DNA from: Bacteroidota bacterium
GTDB taxonomy: Bacteria > Bacteroidota > Bacteroidia > JAHEXY01
Reading direction: 5' to 3'
Length of the DNA: 64,000 nucleotides
Assembly: GCA_023251875.1 (NCBI GenBank)
Contig: JAHEXY010000014.1
Location: 50,329 to 114,328, forward strand
The notes beneath the pieces were generated by a model. It was not told the DNA's origin and ran no database searches. It saw only the letters and a program-made list of their open reading frames with translations. Shown piece after piece: positions 42,733-51,034 of this stretch (its first letter is position 1; each line of letters begins with the position of its first letter). The translations under genes were made by a program, and so were the position numbers.

Positions 42733-43782
42733 TTGAAACTATCTCCATTCAAAAAAATCTTATTATTGGTTCTTGCCATTTTATCTATATTGATAATCTG
42801 GCAATATAGGCTTGTTTGTTATGGTATAGCACAAGCAAAGGGTCAGTTAACGATTCTTTATAAAGCTCAGGCCATTGACAAAATACTGGCTGATTCAAGC
42901 ATTCCCGATTCAATAAAACAAAAAATAAATCTCATTCAAGAAATAAAAAAATATGCTATAGATTCATTAGGAATAAAACCATCAGACTCTTATGTTTCCT
43001 TTTACGACCAACAAAACAAGCCTATTTTATGGGTAGTAACTGCTTGCGAAAAATATAGTCTAAAACCATATCAATGGCATTTTCCTTTCTTGGGAGATGT
43101 TTCATATAAAGGTTTTTTTGATGAAGAAGCTGCTGAAAAAGAAAAAAAATTATTTACAGAAAGAGGCTATGATACGGATATTGGCGAAGCCAATGCCTGG
43201 TCAACCTTAGGTTGGTTTAAAGATCCTATTTTATCAAGCATGCTAAAAAAACATGAAGGTGATTTAGCAAATCTCATTATACATGAACTTACTCACGGTA
43301 CTATTTATATTAAAGACAGTGTTGAGTACAACGAAAACCTTGCATCATTTATTGGCAATAAAGGTGCTTTGGCTTTTTTAAAATATAAATATGGTATAAA
43401 CTCAAGTCAATACCATCAATATATTGAAGGAGATGAAGACCGACAAAAATTTATTACCCACATTTTAAATGGATGCAATAGCTTAGATAGTTTGTATAAA
43501 GGATTTAATGCTGATTTAAATGATTCTATCAAATCAAAACAAAAAATGAAATTGATTACAGCAATTATTTATTCCTTGAGAACTATTCCTTTTCATCATC
43601 CTGAAAAATATCAAAAACTGATAGAACAAGAATTTTATCCTAATAATGCATGGTTTTATGGCTTTATCCAATACCGCCAAAATCAATCTGTATTTGAAAA
43701 TGAATTTTTAGTTTTTCATTCAAATGTGAAATTGTATTTAGAATACTTAAAGAAAAAAGCTGCTAATAATTTTTCGGAATAA
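42733..43782 (+). CDS. Membrane-anchored zinc aminopeptidase (PF10023-like)
   Basis: 349 residues. N-terminal membrane anchor (8-28). The family segments are GYGIAQAKGQL-like (here CYGIAQAKGQLTILYKAQ), VTACEKYSL...WHFPFLGDVSYKGFFD near 99-135, EANAWSTLGWFKDPIL near 155, and the metal motif LIIHELTHGTIYIKDSVEYNENLASFIGN near 181 (HExxH, then E further on). Belongs to a predicted aminopeptidase family. The start is a TTG at 42733, since no ATG precedes the anchor in frame. Peptide substrate unknown. Confidence 0.82.
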   Translation: MKLSPFKKILLLVLAILSILIIWQYRLVCYGIAQAKGQLTILYKAQAIDKILADSSIPDSIKQKINLIQEIKKYAIDSLGIKPSDSYVSFYDQQNKPILWVVTACEKYSLKPYQWHFPFLGDVSYKGFFDEEAAEKEKKLFTERGYDTDIGEANAWSTLGWFKDPILSSMLKKHEGDLANLIIHELTHGTIYIKDSVEYNENLASFIGNKGALAFLKYKYGINSSQYHQYIEGDEDRQKFITHILNGCNSLDSLYKGFNADLNDSIKSKQKMKLITAIIYSLRTIPFHHPEKYQKLIEQEFYPNNAWFYGFIQYRQNQSVFENEFLVFHSNVKLYLEYLKKKAANNFSE

Positions 43783-43839
43783 AAAATACACTCATAAAAA
43801 CTTTCTAAATTACAACCTTAAACTTTCAAACTAACAAAT

Positions 43840-44244
43840 ATGAACTATTGGCTAATAAAATCAGAACCCGAAACTTTTTCTTGGCAAGACCTTGTAAAAA
43901 AAGGCACGGCTTGTTGGGATGGAGTAAGAAGCTATGCTGCTCGAAATAATTTAAAAGCCATGAAAAAAGATGATCAGGCCTTATTTTATCACAGTGTAAT
44001 AGGTACCTGTGTTGTTGGCATTGCCAAAGTAAGTAGAGAATTTTATCCTGATCCTACAATTGATGACGAAAGATGGGTAGCTGTTGATGTTGTTCCTTAT
44101 AAAGAATTAAAAAAACCTGTTCCATTATCTCTTATTAAAGAAACTACTGAGCTTAAAAACATTTATTTGGTTCGGCAAGGAAGACTTTCTGTAATGCCCC
44201 TCAAAAAAGAAGAGTTTGATCTTATTGTTAAAATGGGGAAGTAG
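43840..44244 (+). CDS. EVE domain protein
   Basis: 134 residues, a single EVE domain (PUA-like fold). MNYWLIKSEPETFSWQDL, WDGVRSYAARNNL near 28, GDQALFYHS-like (DDQALFYHSVIGTCVVGIAKV near 49), RWVAVDVVP and RQGRLSVMPL near 110. EVE proteins bind modified cytosines in DNA or RNA. Often beside restriction or chromosomal genes, here it sits with a peptidase and toxin-antitoxin genes. No nuclease domain is fused. Confidence 0.9.
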   Translation: MNYWLIKSEPETFSWQDLVKKGTACWDGVRSYAARNNLKAMKKDDQALFYHSVIGTCVVGIAKVSREFYPDPTIDDERWVAVDVVPYKELKKPVPLSLIKETTELKNIYLVRQGRLSVMPLKKEEFDLIVKMGK

Positions 44245-44245
44245 A

Positions 44246-44277
44246 TTTGTGAATGAATTGATATCATAGTATCTTTG
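44246..44277 (+). promoter_or_regulatory. Bacteroidota-type promoter for the DUF433/DUF5615 operon
   Basis: TTTG (44246-44249) and TATCTTTG (44270-44277), spaced 20 bases. This matches the -33 TTTG / -7 TAnnTTTG consensus of Bacteroidota and lies 20 bases before the first start codon. Confidence 0.65.
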
Positions 44278-44297
44278 AAAAAAATAATCTCTGGATT

Positions 44298-44531
44298 ATG
44301 TCAAAAAAAGTTACAATTTATGGTAACTATATAATATCGGATCCTAAAATATGTCATGGAAAATTGACGTTTAAGGGTACTCGAGTATTTGTAGAAGATA
44401 TTCTAGATATGGTTGCTCAAGGACTTTCATGGGAATATATTATTGAACAATGGCATGGTAAAGTTTCAAAAGATGCCATTTCTGAAGCTGTTAAATTGGG
44501 TAAGAATTCATTATTATCTAATGTTGGATAA
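44298..44531 (+). CDS. DUF433 antitoxin-like protein
   Basis: 77 residues with the DUF433 pattern: IISDPKICHGKLTFKGTRVFVEDILDMVAQGLSWEYIIEQW (residues 13-53), a small winged-helix DNA-binding domain. KDAISEAVKLGK follows. It precedes a DUF5615 gene by 13 bases, the classic DUF433/DUF5615 (VapBC-like) toxin-antitoxin order. It probably binds the operon promoter and neutralises the toxin. Confidence 0.85.
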   Translation: MSKKVTIYGNYIISDPKICHGKLTFKGTRVFVEDILDMVAQGLSWEYIIEQWHGKVSKDAISEAVKLGKNSLLSNVG

Positions 44532-44544
44532 GTAACAGATACAG

Positions 44545-44940
44545 ATGCTTCTTCTTGACGAAAACATTACCAAAGATCAGAAAGAACTTTTAGAGAAGTG
44601 GGGATATCACCCAAAACAAATTGGCGTTGATTTAAAATACAAAGGCATTGCAGATGAAAATATTATTACCTTCCTCAGAAGTTCTAAAAACATATTGTTT
44701 GTAACTCGAGATAGTGATTTTTATAAAAATCAATTGTGCCATCCTGCATTCTGTATAGTATTTTTAGAAGTTGATAGATCTGAGTGTGCTTTTTTTGTTC
44801 GAAAGTTTTTATCTCACAAAAAATTTAAATCTAATAAACAAAGGGTAGGAAAAGTAATAAAACTAACCCAAACCATTATCTCTTATTGGGAGGTTAACTC
44901 CAAAGAGCTAATGGTAATTAAGTGGATGAATTTAATATAG
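44545..44940 (+). CDS. DUF5615 PIN-like toxin
   Basis: 131 residues. PIN-like Asp residues appear in LLLDENITKDQKELLEKWGY (start), GIADENIITFLRSSKNILFVTRDSDFYKN near 50-75 and VFLEVDRSE near 85. This matches the DUF5615 fold, a shortened PIN nuclease domain. It would cleave RNA if active, held by the DUF433 partner upstream. The C-terminal extension (RVGKVIKLTQTIISYWEVN) is typical. The pair is chromosomal, outside the island. Confidence 0.82.
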   Translation: MLLLDENITKDQKELLEKWGYHPKQIGVDLKYKGIADENIITFLRSSKNILFVTRDSDFYKNQLCHPAFCIVFLEVDRSECAFFVRKFLSHKKFKSNKQRVGKVIKLTQTIISYWEVNSKELMVIKWMNLI

Positions 44941-44953
44941 ATGCCTAAAACTT

Positions 44954-47257
44954 ATGAAAAAAAACATATTCTTCTTTTACTTTATATTATTCTTTTCTTT
45001 AAAACTGTTCTCCCAAACTGCCAATATTAGAGGTTTTGTTTATGAAAAGGGAAATGGCGAACCCATGATTTTTACCAATGTGTATTTAAAAGGTACAACT
45101 CATGGCGCAAGTACTGACGTAAATGGATATTATTCTATATCAAAAGTTCCTGTTGGAAGTTATACACTTTTGGTTTCTTTTTTGGGTTACGATACATTAA
45201 AAGTTCCAATATCAATTAGTAAGGATGGGCAAATTGTAAATCAAAATCTTTATTTGGTAAAATCAGAACTTGAATTAAGTTCAGTTGAAATTTCTGCAGA
45301 AAAAGAAGAACTCAAAACTGAAGTAAAAGTATCAGTAATAAAAATAACACCAAAAGATATTAAAATAGTTCCTTCGGTTGGTGGTGAAGCAGATATTGCT
45401 CAATATTTACAAGTATTACCGGGAGTTGTATTTACCGGAGATCAAGGTGGTCAATTGTATATTCGTGGCGGTTCTCCTATTCAAAATAAAGTATTGTTGG
45501 ATGGAATGATTATCTATAATCCCTTTCATTCTATTGGTTTATTTTCTGTTTTTGATACTGATATTATTCGTAATGCAGATGTGTACACAGGTGGTTTTGG
45601 TGCTCAATACGGAGGCAGAATCTCTTCTATCATGGATATTACCACTCGTGATGGAAACAAAAAACATATTACCGGAAAAGTTTCAGCCAATCCTTTTGGA
45701 TCAAAGGTTTTATTAGAAGGTCCTTTAAAAAAACAAAAAGACGAAAATTCAGGTAGTATATCTTACATCATTTCTGAAAAAAATTCCTACCTCGATCAAA
45801 CATCAAAATTATTATACAGCTATGCTGATAGTAATGGACTCCCCTATCGTTTTAATGATCTATATGGAAAAATTGCTTTTAATTCTACTAATGGCAGTAA
45901 GTTAAATTTATTTGGTTTTAATTTTACAGATAATGTTAATTACAGTGATGTAACCAATTTTAATTGGAAGGCTTTTGGGTTAGGAACTAATTTTGTTATT
46001 ATCCCCGCTGCTAGCACCGTATTAATTGATGGCGCGTTTGCCTATTCTCAATATGGTATGACCATGACTGAAGTAGGCTCTGATCCTCGCACGAGCGATA
46101 TCAACGGTTTTAATACCAATATTAATTTCTCCTATTTTATTGGAAAAAATTATTTAAAGTATGGTATAGAAATTTTAGGATTTAAAACTTTATTCAATTA
46201 TTACAATTCGGTAAACCGCCTTTTATCTCAAGAAGATTACACAACTGAAGTTGCAGGCTATATTACATACAAAATTGTAAAAGGCAGATTGGTTGCTGAA
46301 CCAGGTTTTAGAATGCATTATTATGCTTCTTTATCTAATTTTTCACCAGAACCTCGTTTAGGTTTAAAATATAATCTTACTGAATTTTTGCGATTAAAAG
46401 CTTCAGGAGGATGGTATTCTCAAAATTTAATTAGTGCTACTTCTGATCGTGATGTTGTAAATCTATTTTATGGATTTTTATCAGGGCCCGATAATCTACA
46501 AGAAACTTTTGATGGTAATGCCGTTACCACAAAACTCCAAAAAGCACAACATATTATTGGCGGTATTGAATATGATCTTACTTCTCGCATCAATATAAAT
46601 GTTGAAGGATATTTTAAAAATTTTAGTCAGCTTACCAACATCAATAGAAATAAAATTTATGATGATACCGGTGATAATTATGAAATTGACGACTATTATA
46701 AAAAAGACTTTATTGTTGAAACCGGTAAAGCTTATGGTGCAGATTTTTTATTAAAATATGATTATAAACAGCTATACATTTGGCTCTCTTATTCCTTAAC
46801 CTTTGTAACAAGATATGACGGAGTAATAACTTATATGCCTGTATTTGATCGTAGACATAATGTAAATTTGGTAGTTTCTTATGCATTTGGAAAAAATAAA
46901 TCTTGGGAAGCCAGTGCACGCTGGAACTTAGGTTCAGGGTTTCCATTTACACAAACACAGGGTTTTTATGAAAGCTATAATTTTGCAGATGGTATTAATA
47001 CTGATTATACAAGTTCTAATGGCGATTTAGGAATTCTATATGGCAGTTTTGATGGAGCACGTTTGCCTTATTACCATCGCCTTGATTTAAATGTGAGAAA
47101 AGAAATTAAATTAGCTAAAAACTCAACTATGGAAATTAATGCCGGTGTAACCAATGCTTATAACCGTCAAAATGTTTTTTATTTCGATCGTATTACATTT
47201 GAAAAAGTAAACCAACTTCCATTTTTACCAAGTATTGGAATGAGTATTACGTTTTAA
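44954..47257 (+). CDS. TonB-dependent receptor, second copy type
   Basis: 767 residues. Signal peptide (LFSQ), CarboxypepD_reg domain (TANIRGFVYEKGNGEPMIFTNVYLKGT...FLGYDTL), plug (EISAEKEELKTEVKVSVIKITPKDIKIVPSVGGEADIAQYLQVLPGVVFTGDQGGQLYIRGGSPIQNKVLLDGMIIYNPFHSIGLFS near 110-200) and barrel ending ITF. The plug differs from the 812-aa receptor, so the two are not recent duplicates. No SusD neighbour. Typical for surface ligand uptake. Ligand unknown. Confidence 0.85.
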   Translation: MKKNIFFFYFILFFSLKLFSQTANIRGFVYEKGNGEPMIFTNVYLKGTTHGASTDVNGYYSISKVPVGSYTLLVSFLGYDTLKVPISISKDGQIVNQNLYLVKSELELSSVEISAEKEELKTEVKVSVIKITPKDIKIVPSVGGEADIAQYLQVLPGVVFTGDQGGQLYIRGGSPIQNKVLLDGMIIYNPFHSIGLFSVFDTDIIRNADVYTGGFGAQYGGRISSIMDITTRDGNKKHITGKVSANPFGSKVLLEGPLKKQKDENSGSISYIISEKNSYLDQTSKLLYSYADSNGLPYRFNDLYGKIAFNSTNGSKLNLFGFNFTDNVNYSDVTNFNWKAFGLGTNFVIIPAASTVLIDGAFAYSQYGMTMTEVGSDPRTSDINGFNTNINFSYFIGKNYLKYGIEILGFKTLFNYYNSVNRLLSQEDYTTEVAGYITYKIVKGRLVAEPGFRMHYYASLSNFSPEPRLGLKYNLTEFLRLKASGGWYSQNLISATSDRDVVNLFYGFLSGPDNLQETFDGNAVTTKLQKAQHIIGGIEYDLTSRININVEGYFKNFSQLTNINRNKIYDDTGDNYEIDDYYKKDFIVETGKAYGADFLLKYDYKQLYIWLSYSLTFVTRYDGVITYMPVFDRRHNVNLVVSYAFGKNKSWEASARWNLGSGFPFTQTQGFYESYNFADGINTDYTSSNGDLGILYGSFDGARLPYYHRLDLNVRKEIKLAKNSTMEINAGVTNAYNRQNVFYFDRITFEKVNQLPFLPSIGMSITF

Positions 47258-47263
47258 TAAAAA

Positions 47264-47313
47264 CAATTCCAAACTCTCCTCTCCCAAGGGAGAGGGTTAG
47301 GGTGAGGGCATAA
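47264..47313. repeat. REP-like hairpin, copy 3
   Basis: CAATTCCAAACTCTCC, core CTCTCCCAAGGGAGAGGG, then TTAGGGTGAGGGCATAAAT. It follows the second receptor's stop by 7 bases, just as copy 2 follows the first receptor. The core is a perfect palindrome. Confidence 0.8.
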
Positions 47314-47328
47314 ATAGTAAAATACTTC

Positions 47329-48315
47329 ATGCGAAAAATTCTCCCCATCTCCATCTCAGTTATTGTACTCACTATAATTGTTGCTCAATTGAACCAATCC
47401 TATTCCTGGGGATTTTTTGCACACAAAAAAATTAATAAATATGCCGTGTATACTTTACCACCCGAAATGGTGGTTTTATATAAAAAACATATAGAGTACA
47501 TTTCAGAAAATGCTGTTGGACCAGATTGTCGCAGGTATTCCGATCCGGAAGAAGCGCCAAGGCATTATATAGATATTGATCATTATGCCATTGAAAAACC
47601 ATTTGATGTAATGCCTCGTAAATGGAAAGATGCTGTTGCTAAATATTCTGAGGATACTCTAAAAGCGTATGGTATTGTTCCTTGGCATGTGTTAACTGTT
47701 TTATATCGGCTAACCGATGCATTTAAAGAAAAAAATGTTTCAAAAATTCTTCACGTTTCGGCTGATTTAGGTCATTATATAGGTGATGCACATGTACCAT
47801 TACATACAACAGAAAACTACAATGGACAAATGACCGGACAAAGAGGTATTCATGGTTTCTGGGAATCGCGCGTACCGGAAATGTTTTCACAAGATTATAA
47901 TTATTTTACCGGCCGTGCACAATATATCGATCGTCCGCTTGATTATATTTGGCAGGTGGTGCAAGATAGCCATGCTGCTTTAGATTCTGTTTTATTGTTC
48001 GAAAAACAATTAACAGATTCTTTTCCTCCTGATAAAAAATATAGTTATGAAACTCGCGGGCAAACAACAATAAAAGTGTACTCAAAAGAATTTACAGAAG
48101 CATATAATAAAAAATTGAATGGCATGGTTGAACGCAGAATGGTTCATGCTATACTTACAGTAGGAAGTTTTTGGTACACGGCATGGGTTGATGCCGGCAA
48201 ACCGGATTTAAAAGCTTTAGAAGATAAAGATATTACTGCCGAACTAAAAAAACAGCAAAAAGAAGAAGAGAAAATGTGGAAAACGGGAAAAGGTTATGGT
48301 AGAGACCATGAATAA
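47329..48315 (+). CDS. Zinc-dependent phospholipase C/S1-P1-like protein
   Basis: 328 residues with a signal peptide (MRKILPISISVIVLTIIVAQLNQSYS). Zinc-ligand pattern: N-terminal Trp-Gly-Phe (WGFFAHKKINKYAVYTLP), RHYIDIDHYA near 85, LHVSADLGHYIGDAHVPLHTTENYNGQ near 140-165 and GIHGFWESRVPEMF near 173. This His/Asp arrangement is shared by zinc phospholipase C and S1/P1 nucleases; the active form is unknown. Secreted or periplasmic. The last 35 residues are Lys/Glu-rich. Confidence 0.8.
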   Translation: MRKILPISISVIVLTIIVAQLNQSYSWGFFAHKKINKYAVYTLPPEMVVLYKKHIEYISENAVGPDCRRYSDPEEAPRHYIDIDHYAIEKPFDVMPRKWKDAVAKYSEDTLKAYGIVPWHVLTVLYRLTDAFKEKNVSKILHVSADLGHYIGDAHVPLHTTENYNGQMTGQRGIHGFWESRVPEMFSQDYNYFTGRAQYIDRPLDYIWQVVQDSHAALDSVLLFEKQLTDSFPPDKKYSYETRGQTTIKVYSKEFTEAYNKKLNGMVERRMVHAILTVGSFWYTAWVDAGKPDLKALEDKDITAELKKQQKEEEKMWKTGKGYGRDHE

Positions 48316-48345
48316 AGCCAAGATATCTATTTTATTTATTAAAAT

Positions 48346-48378
48346 ATCTTGTTTTTTAAATTATTTGTGATAAATTTG
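48346..48378 (+). promoter_or_regulatory. Bacteroidota-type promoter for the 76-aa lipoprotein
   Basis: A -7 box TAAATTTG (48371-48378, TAnnTTTG consensus) preceded by TTG-rich sequence at about -33. The start codon is 65 bases further, leaving a leader that contains the duplicated segment. Confidence 0.55.
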
Positions 48379-48400
48379 CATCAAAATTTTATTTAACTAA

Positions 48401-48452
48401 TTAAAAACTAAACAAAAATGAAAAAATTAAAAACTAAACAAAAATGAAAAAA
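48401..48452 (+). repeat. 26-bp tandem duplication creating a leader peptide
   Basis: The start region ATTAAAAACTAAACAAAA-ATG-AAAAA occurs twice, 26 bases apart. The upstream copy gives a nine-codon ORF (48418-48447, MKKLKTKQK) whose TGA overlaps the lipoprotein ATG at 48444 (ATGA). Either a harmless duplication or a translation-coupled leader. Confidence 0.7.
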
Positions 48453-48674
48453 GTATTATTTTTAGCAGTTGCTATTGCTAGCGTTACAAGTCTTTCTTCT
48501 TGCAAAAAAGATTACACATGTTCTTGCACTTACGATTTATTAGGAACTTCAACTACAGCTTCTATCGAAATTGCAAAATCATCTAAAGCTGATGCTACAA
48601 CTGCATGTGATGCAGAAACTACATCATTACAAACTTATGATTCTGCAGCTTCTTGCACACTTGCAGCTAAATAA
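48444..48674 (+). CDS. Small cysteine-rich lipoprotein, 76 aa
   Basis: Signal peptide with lipobox SLSSC at residues 16-20, so mature length is about 57. It holds the motif CKKDYTCSCTYD, then a Thr/Ala-rich region with CDAET and a final SCTLAAK. Similar short lipoproteins are widespread in Bacteroidota with no known role. Cysteines may pair. It has its own promoter and a strong terminator, so it is probably a monocistronic, well-expressed gene. Confidence 0.75.
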   Translation: MKKVLFLAVAIASVTSLSSCKKDYTCSCTYDLLGTSTTASIEIAKSSKADATTACDAETTSLQTYDSAASCTLAAK

Positions 48675-48691
48675 GCATTATCTTATTTAAT

Positions 48692-48726
48692 AAAAAGGGA
48701 CTTAAAATGATTTTAAGTCCCTTTTT
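48692..48726 (+). terminator. Perfect 16-bp intrinsic terminator
   Basis: Stem of 16 bases (48692-48707 with 48711-48726) with loop TGA, A-tract before and T-tract after. Ends the lipoprotein gene. Confidence 0.9.
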
Positions 48727-48776
48727 TATTACCATTAATTTATGATTTTCCAAAAATGTGAATTCCTCTTTTAATA

Positions 48777-49724
48777 ATGAAAATTAATTTTGATAAAACA
48801 TTTTTTTTTAATGCACTTAGAATAATTTTTGGCTTATTTTTCATTGCCAGTGGTTTTACAAAGCTTTACCCTATTGAACCGTTTGAATTCCAGACTGTTG
48901 ATACAGGTCTGGCCAATTGGACATTGGTTCCTTTTTTAACAAGAATTTTAATTGGTTTAGAAGTATTTTTAGGAGTTTTATTTGTTGTTGGAATTTTTTT
49001 AAAACAAACCAGAATTGTAACAGCCCTTTTATTGCTATTCTTTTCGGTTTATTTAATTTACATCCGATTTGTATTGGGCAATACCGAAGATTGCGGTTGC
49101 TTTGGTGTTTATTTAAGCATGGGGCCTATCCCCTCTTTATTTAAAAATATTGTCCTGCTTTTAGCCTTATTTTTTCTTCACATTAACCATTCTCTCTTAT
49201 TTGAATTAAAGAAATTCAATAAAATAGTTTTTTCAATCTTATTTGTAGTGTTTTTTGCTTTGCCTTTTATTTTAAATCCGGTTGATAGAGCTAAAACCTA
49301 TCACATGGCTGATGAAAAAGTAGGCAAGCCTCTTGAAATTAATGGATTCGACAATACAATTTTTAATGGAGACACCATTGATTTAACAAAGGGAAATAAA
49401 TTAATTTGCTTTTTTTCTCCTATATGCCCGGTATGTAAATTAGCCGCACAAAAACTAGCCATTTTAGAAAAACAAAACGATAATAAACTACCCATTTATT
49501 TTGTTTTTTGGGGAACTCCGGAACACAGCACCGAGCAATTAAAAGCTTTTTGGGAAAAAACCAATTCACAAACAATCCCATTTAAATATTTAGAAACAAA
49601 ATTATTCTTTCCATTATCTGGCCCTTCACTTCCTGCTATTTATTATGTACAAGATGGAATTATAAAAAACAAAACTGCTTATAGAGATTTGGTTCCTGAT
49701 GAAGTAGTGGCTTTTTTAAAGTGA
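48777..49724 (+). CDS. MauE/DoxX-like membrane protein fused to a thioredoxin-like domain
   Basis: 315 residues: four N-terminal membrane helices (residues 9-30, 50-72, 76-96, 118-140) with LRIIFGLFFIASGFTKL and FVLGNTEDCGCFG, the MauE/DoxX pattern, then a further helix (148-167). The periplasmic C-terminal domain (about 185-315) is thioredoxin-like with CFFSPICPVCK (CxxC) and GPSLPAIYYVQDG as the cis-Pro strand. Likely moves reducing equivalents to or through the periplasm. The start is ATG at 48777. Confidence 0.8.
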   Translation: MKINFDKTFFFNALRIIFGLFFIASGFTKLYPIEPFEFQTVDTGLANWTLVPFLTRILIGLEVFLGVLFVVGIFLKQTRIVTALLLLFFSVYLIYIRFVLGNTEDCGCFGVYLSMGPIPSLFKNIVLLLALFFLHINHSLLFELKKFNKIVFSILFVVFFALPFILNPVDRAKTYHMADEKVGKPLEINGFDNTIFNGDTIDLTKGNKLICFFSPICPVCKLAAQKLAILEKQNDNKLPIYFVFWGTPEHSTEQLKAFWEKTNSQTIPFKYLETKLFFPLSGPSLPAIYYVQDGIIKNKTAYRDLVPDEVVAFLK

Positions 49725-49821
49725 TTTATACTATTTCAAATACATTAGATAAGTATTAATATCTATTGATATTTTAGATACTTATAATTACCTTCGCAGC
49801 CGATTTTAATTTTACGTATTA

Positions 49822-50982
49822 ATGAATTTGTTCAGTAGCTTTAAATGTAAGCTATGGATCATAGTGCTGATTACCCTACCCTGCTGCATTATAGGTTTTC
49901 CGTGTTTCGCATACATTTACCAAACGTATACCATTAGCCCATTTACCATAAAGGCTGAAATTACTCCTGATTCTTGTAATGCTTTGGGAAAAGGAATAAT
50001 TGGCCTTGCTGTGAGCGGAGGAAAATCACCCTATACCTATAAATGGAATACAGGAGCCACAACTTCTGTTATTTCATCTCTTACTTCAGGAACCTATTCT
50101 GTTACTATACAAGATGCTAATAGTGCAAGTGCAACAATAAATATTCAAGTAGGTTATTATCTTCAATGGACTGATGGTACAGGAATAACTGAAAGCTCAG
50201 GAAATCTAACAAAAACTGCAAGTGATGGTTGGGGGAATTCGGGCGCTGCTTCTACAAATATTTTAAACGCCAACCAAGATGGTTATGTAGAGTTTTCGGT
50301 TTCAAACCTTAATGCTGATGCCTATATAATTGGACTTTCTACTTCTAACAAAGACAATAATTATACTTCCATTAATTATGGAATTATGTATAACAATCAA
50401 AAAATATACATCTATGAAAATGGAGTAAAAGTAGGGCTCACAACTGTTACTGCTAATAACACATTTAGAGTTTACAGAGAAGGATCGAATATTTACTATT
50501 ATAAAAACTCAACATTATTACGAACTGTTGCAACAAATGCAAGCAATAGTTTAATAACAGATGTTGCTATAAAAAACACCAATGGAAAAATTTACAATAC
50601 AGCTTCTAGTTTTTGCGCGCCTCCTGTTATTCCTGCATCAAGTGATACCGTTTATGCTGTTTTAAAAACAGAACTAGATGGGGGATATTATACTGCCAAA
50701 AATGGAATTCTTTCTTTCATTTATTTTGAAGATTACAACGATCAAGACGCTAAACTTAATTACGCTGTTTATGACCAAAGGCATAATCTCATTGCTTCTT
50801 CAAATAATTATTCTCTAAAAGTAAGCTATGGAGAAAATAAATATTCTTTGAATACTGCAAGTGATTTACAAATGAATGTTAATACCTCAAGAAATTATTA
50901 TACCCTAGAAGTAATAAATGAAAAAAAAGAAAAATGGATGTTGCGGTTTTACAATGATGTAAGTTGTAATCCCTGCCAATAA
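49822..50982 (+). CDS. Secreted SprB-repeat protein
   Basis: 386 residues. Signal/anchor segment (9-31). Residues 43-108 form one SprB-like repeat (ITPDSCNALGKGIIGLAVSGGKSPYTYKWNTGATTSVISSLTSGTYSVTIQDANS). Then a beta-rich region (110-275) with YVEFSVSNLNADAYIIGLS, IYENGVKVG and FRVYREGSNIYYYKN that looks like a lectin-type sandwich. No T9SS tail is seen; the end is DVSCNPCQ. 52 bases before the first RHS gene, so probably part of the same unit. Confidence 0.7.
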   Translation: MNLFSSFKCKLWIIVLITLPCCIIGFPCFAYIYQTYTISPFTIKAEITPDSCNALGKGIIGLAVSGGKSPYTYKWNTGATTSVISSLTSGTYSVTIQDANSASATINIQVGYYLQWTDGTGITESSGNLTKTASDGWGNSGAASTNILNANQDGYVEFSVSNLNADAYIIGLSTSNKDNNYTSINYGIMYNNQKIYIYENGVKVGLTTVTANNTFRVYREGSNIYYYKNSTLLRTVATNASNSLITDVAIKNTNGKIYNTASSFCAPPVIPASSDTVYAVLKTELDGGYYTAKNGILSFIYFEDYNDQDAKLNYAVYDQRHNLIASSNNYSLKVSYGENKYSLNTASDLQMNVNTSRNYYTLEVINEKKEKWMLRFYNDVSCNPCQ

Positions 50983-51034
50983 CAGAATTAGCTAATTAGC
51001 TGATGTGATGATTAGCTAATTAAAATAATAGAAT

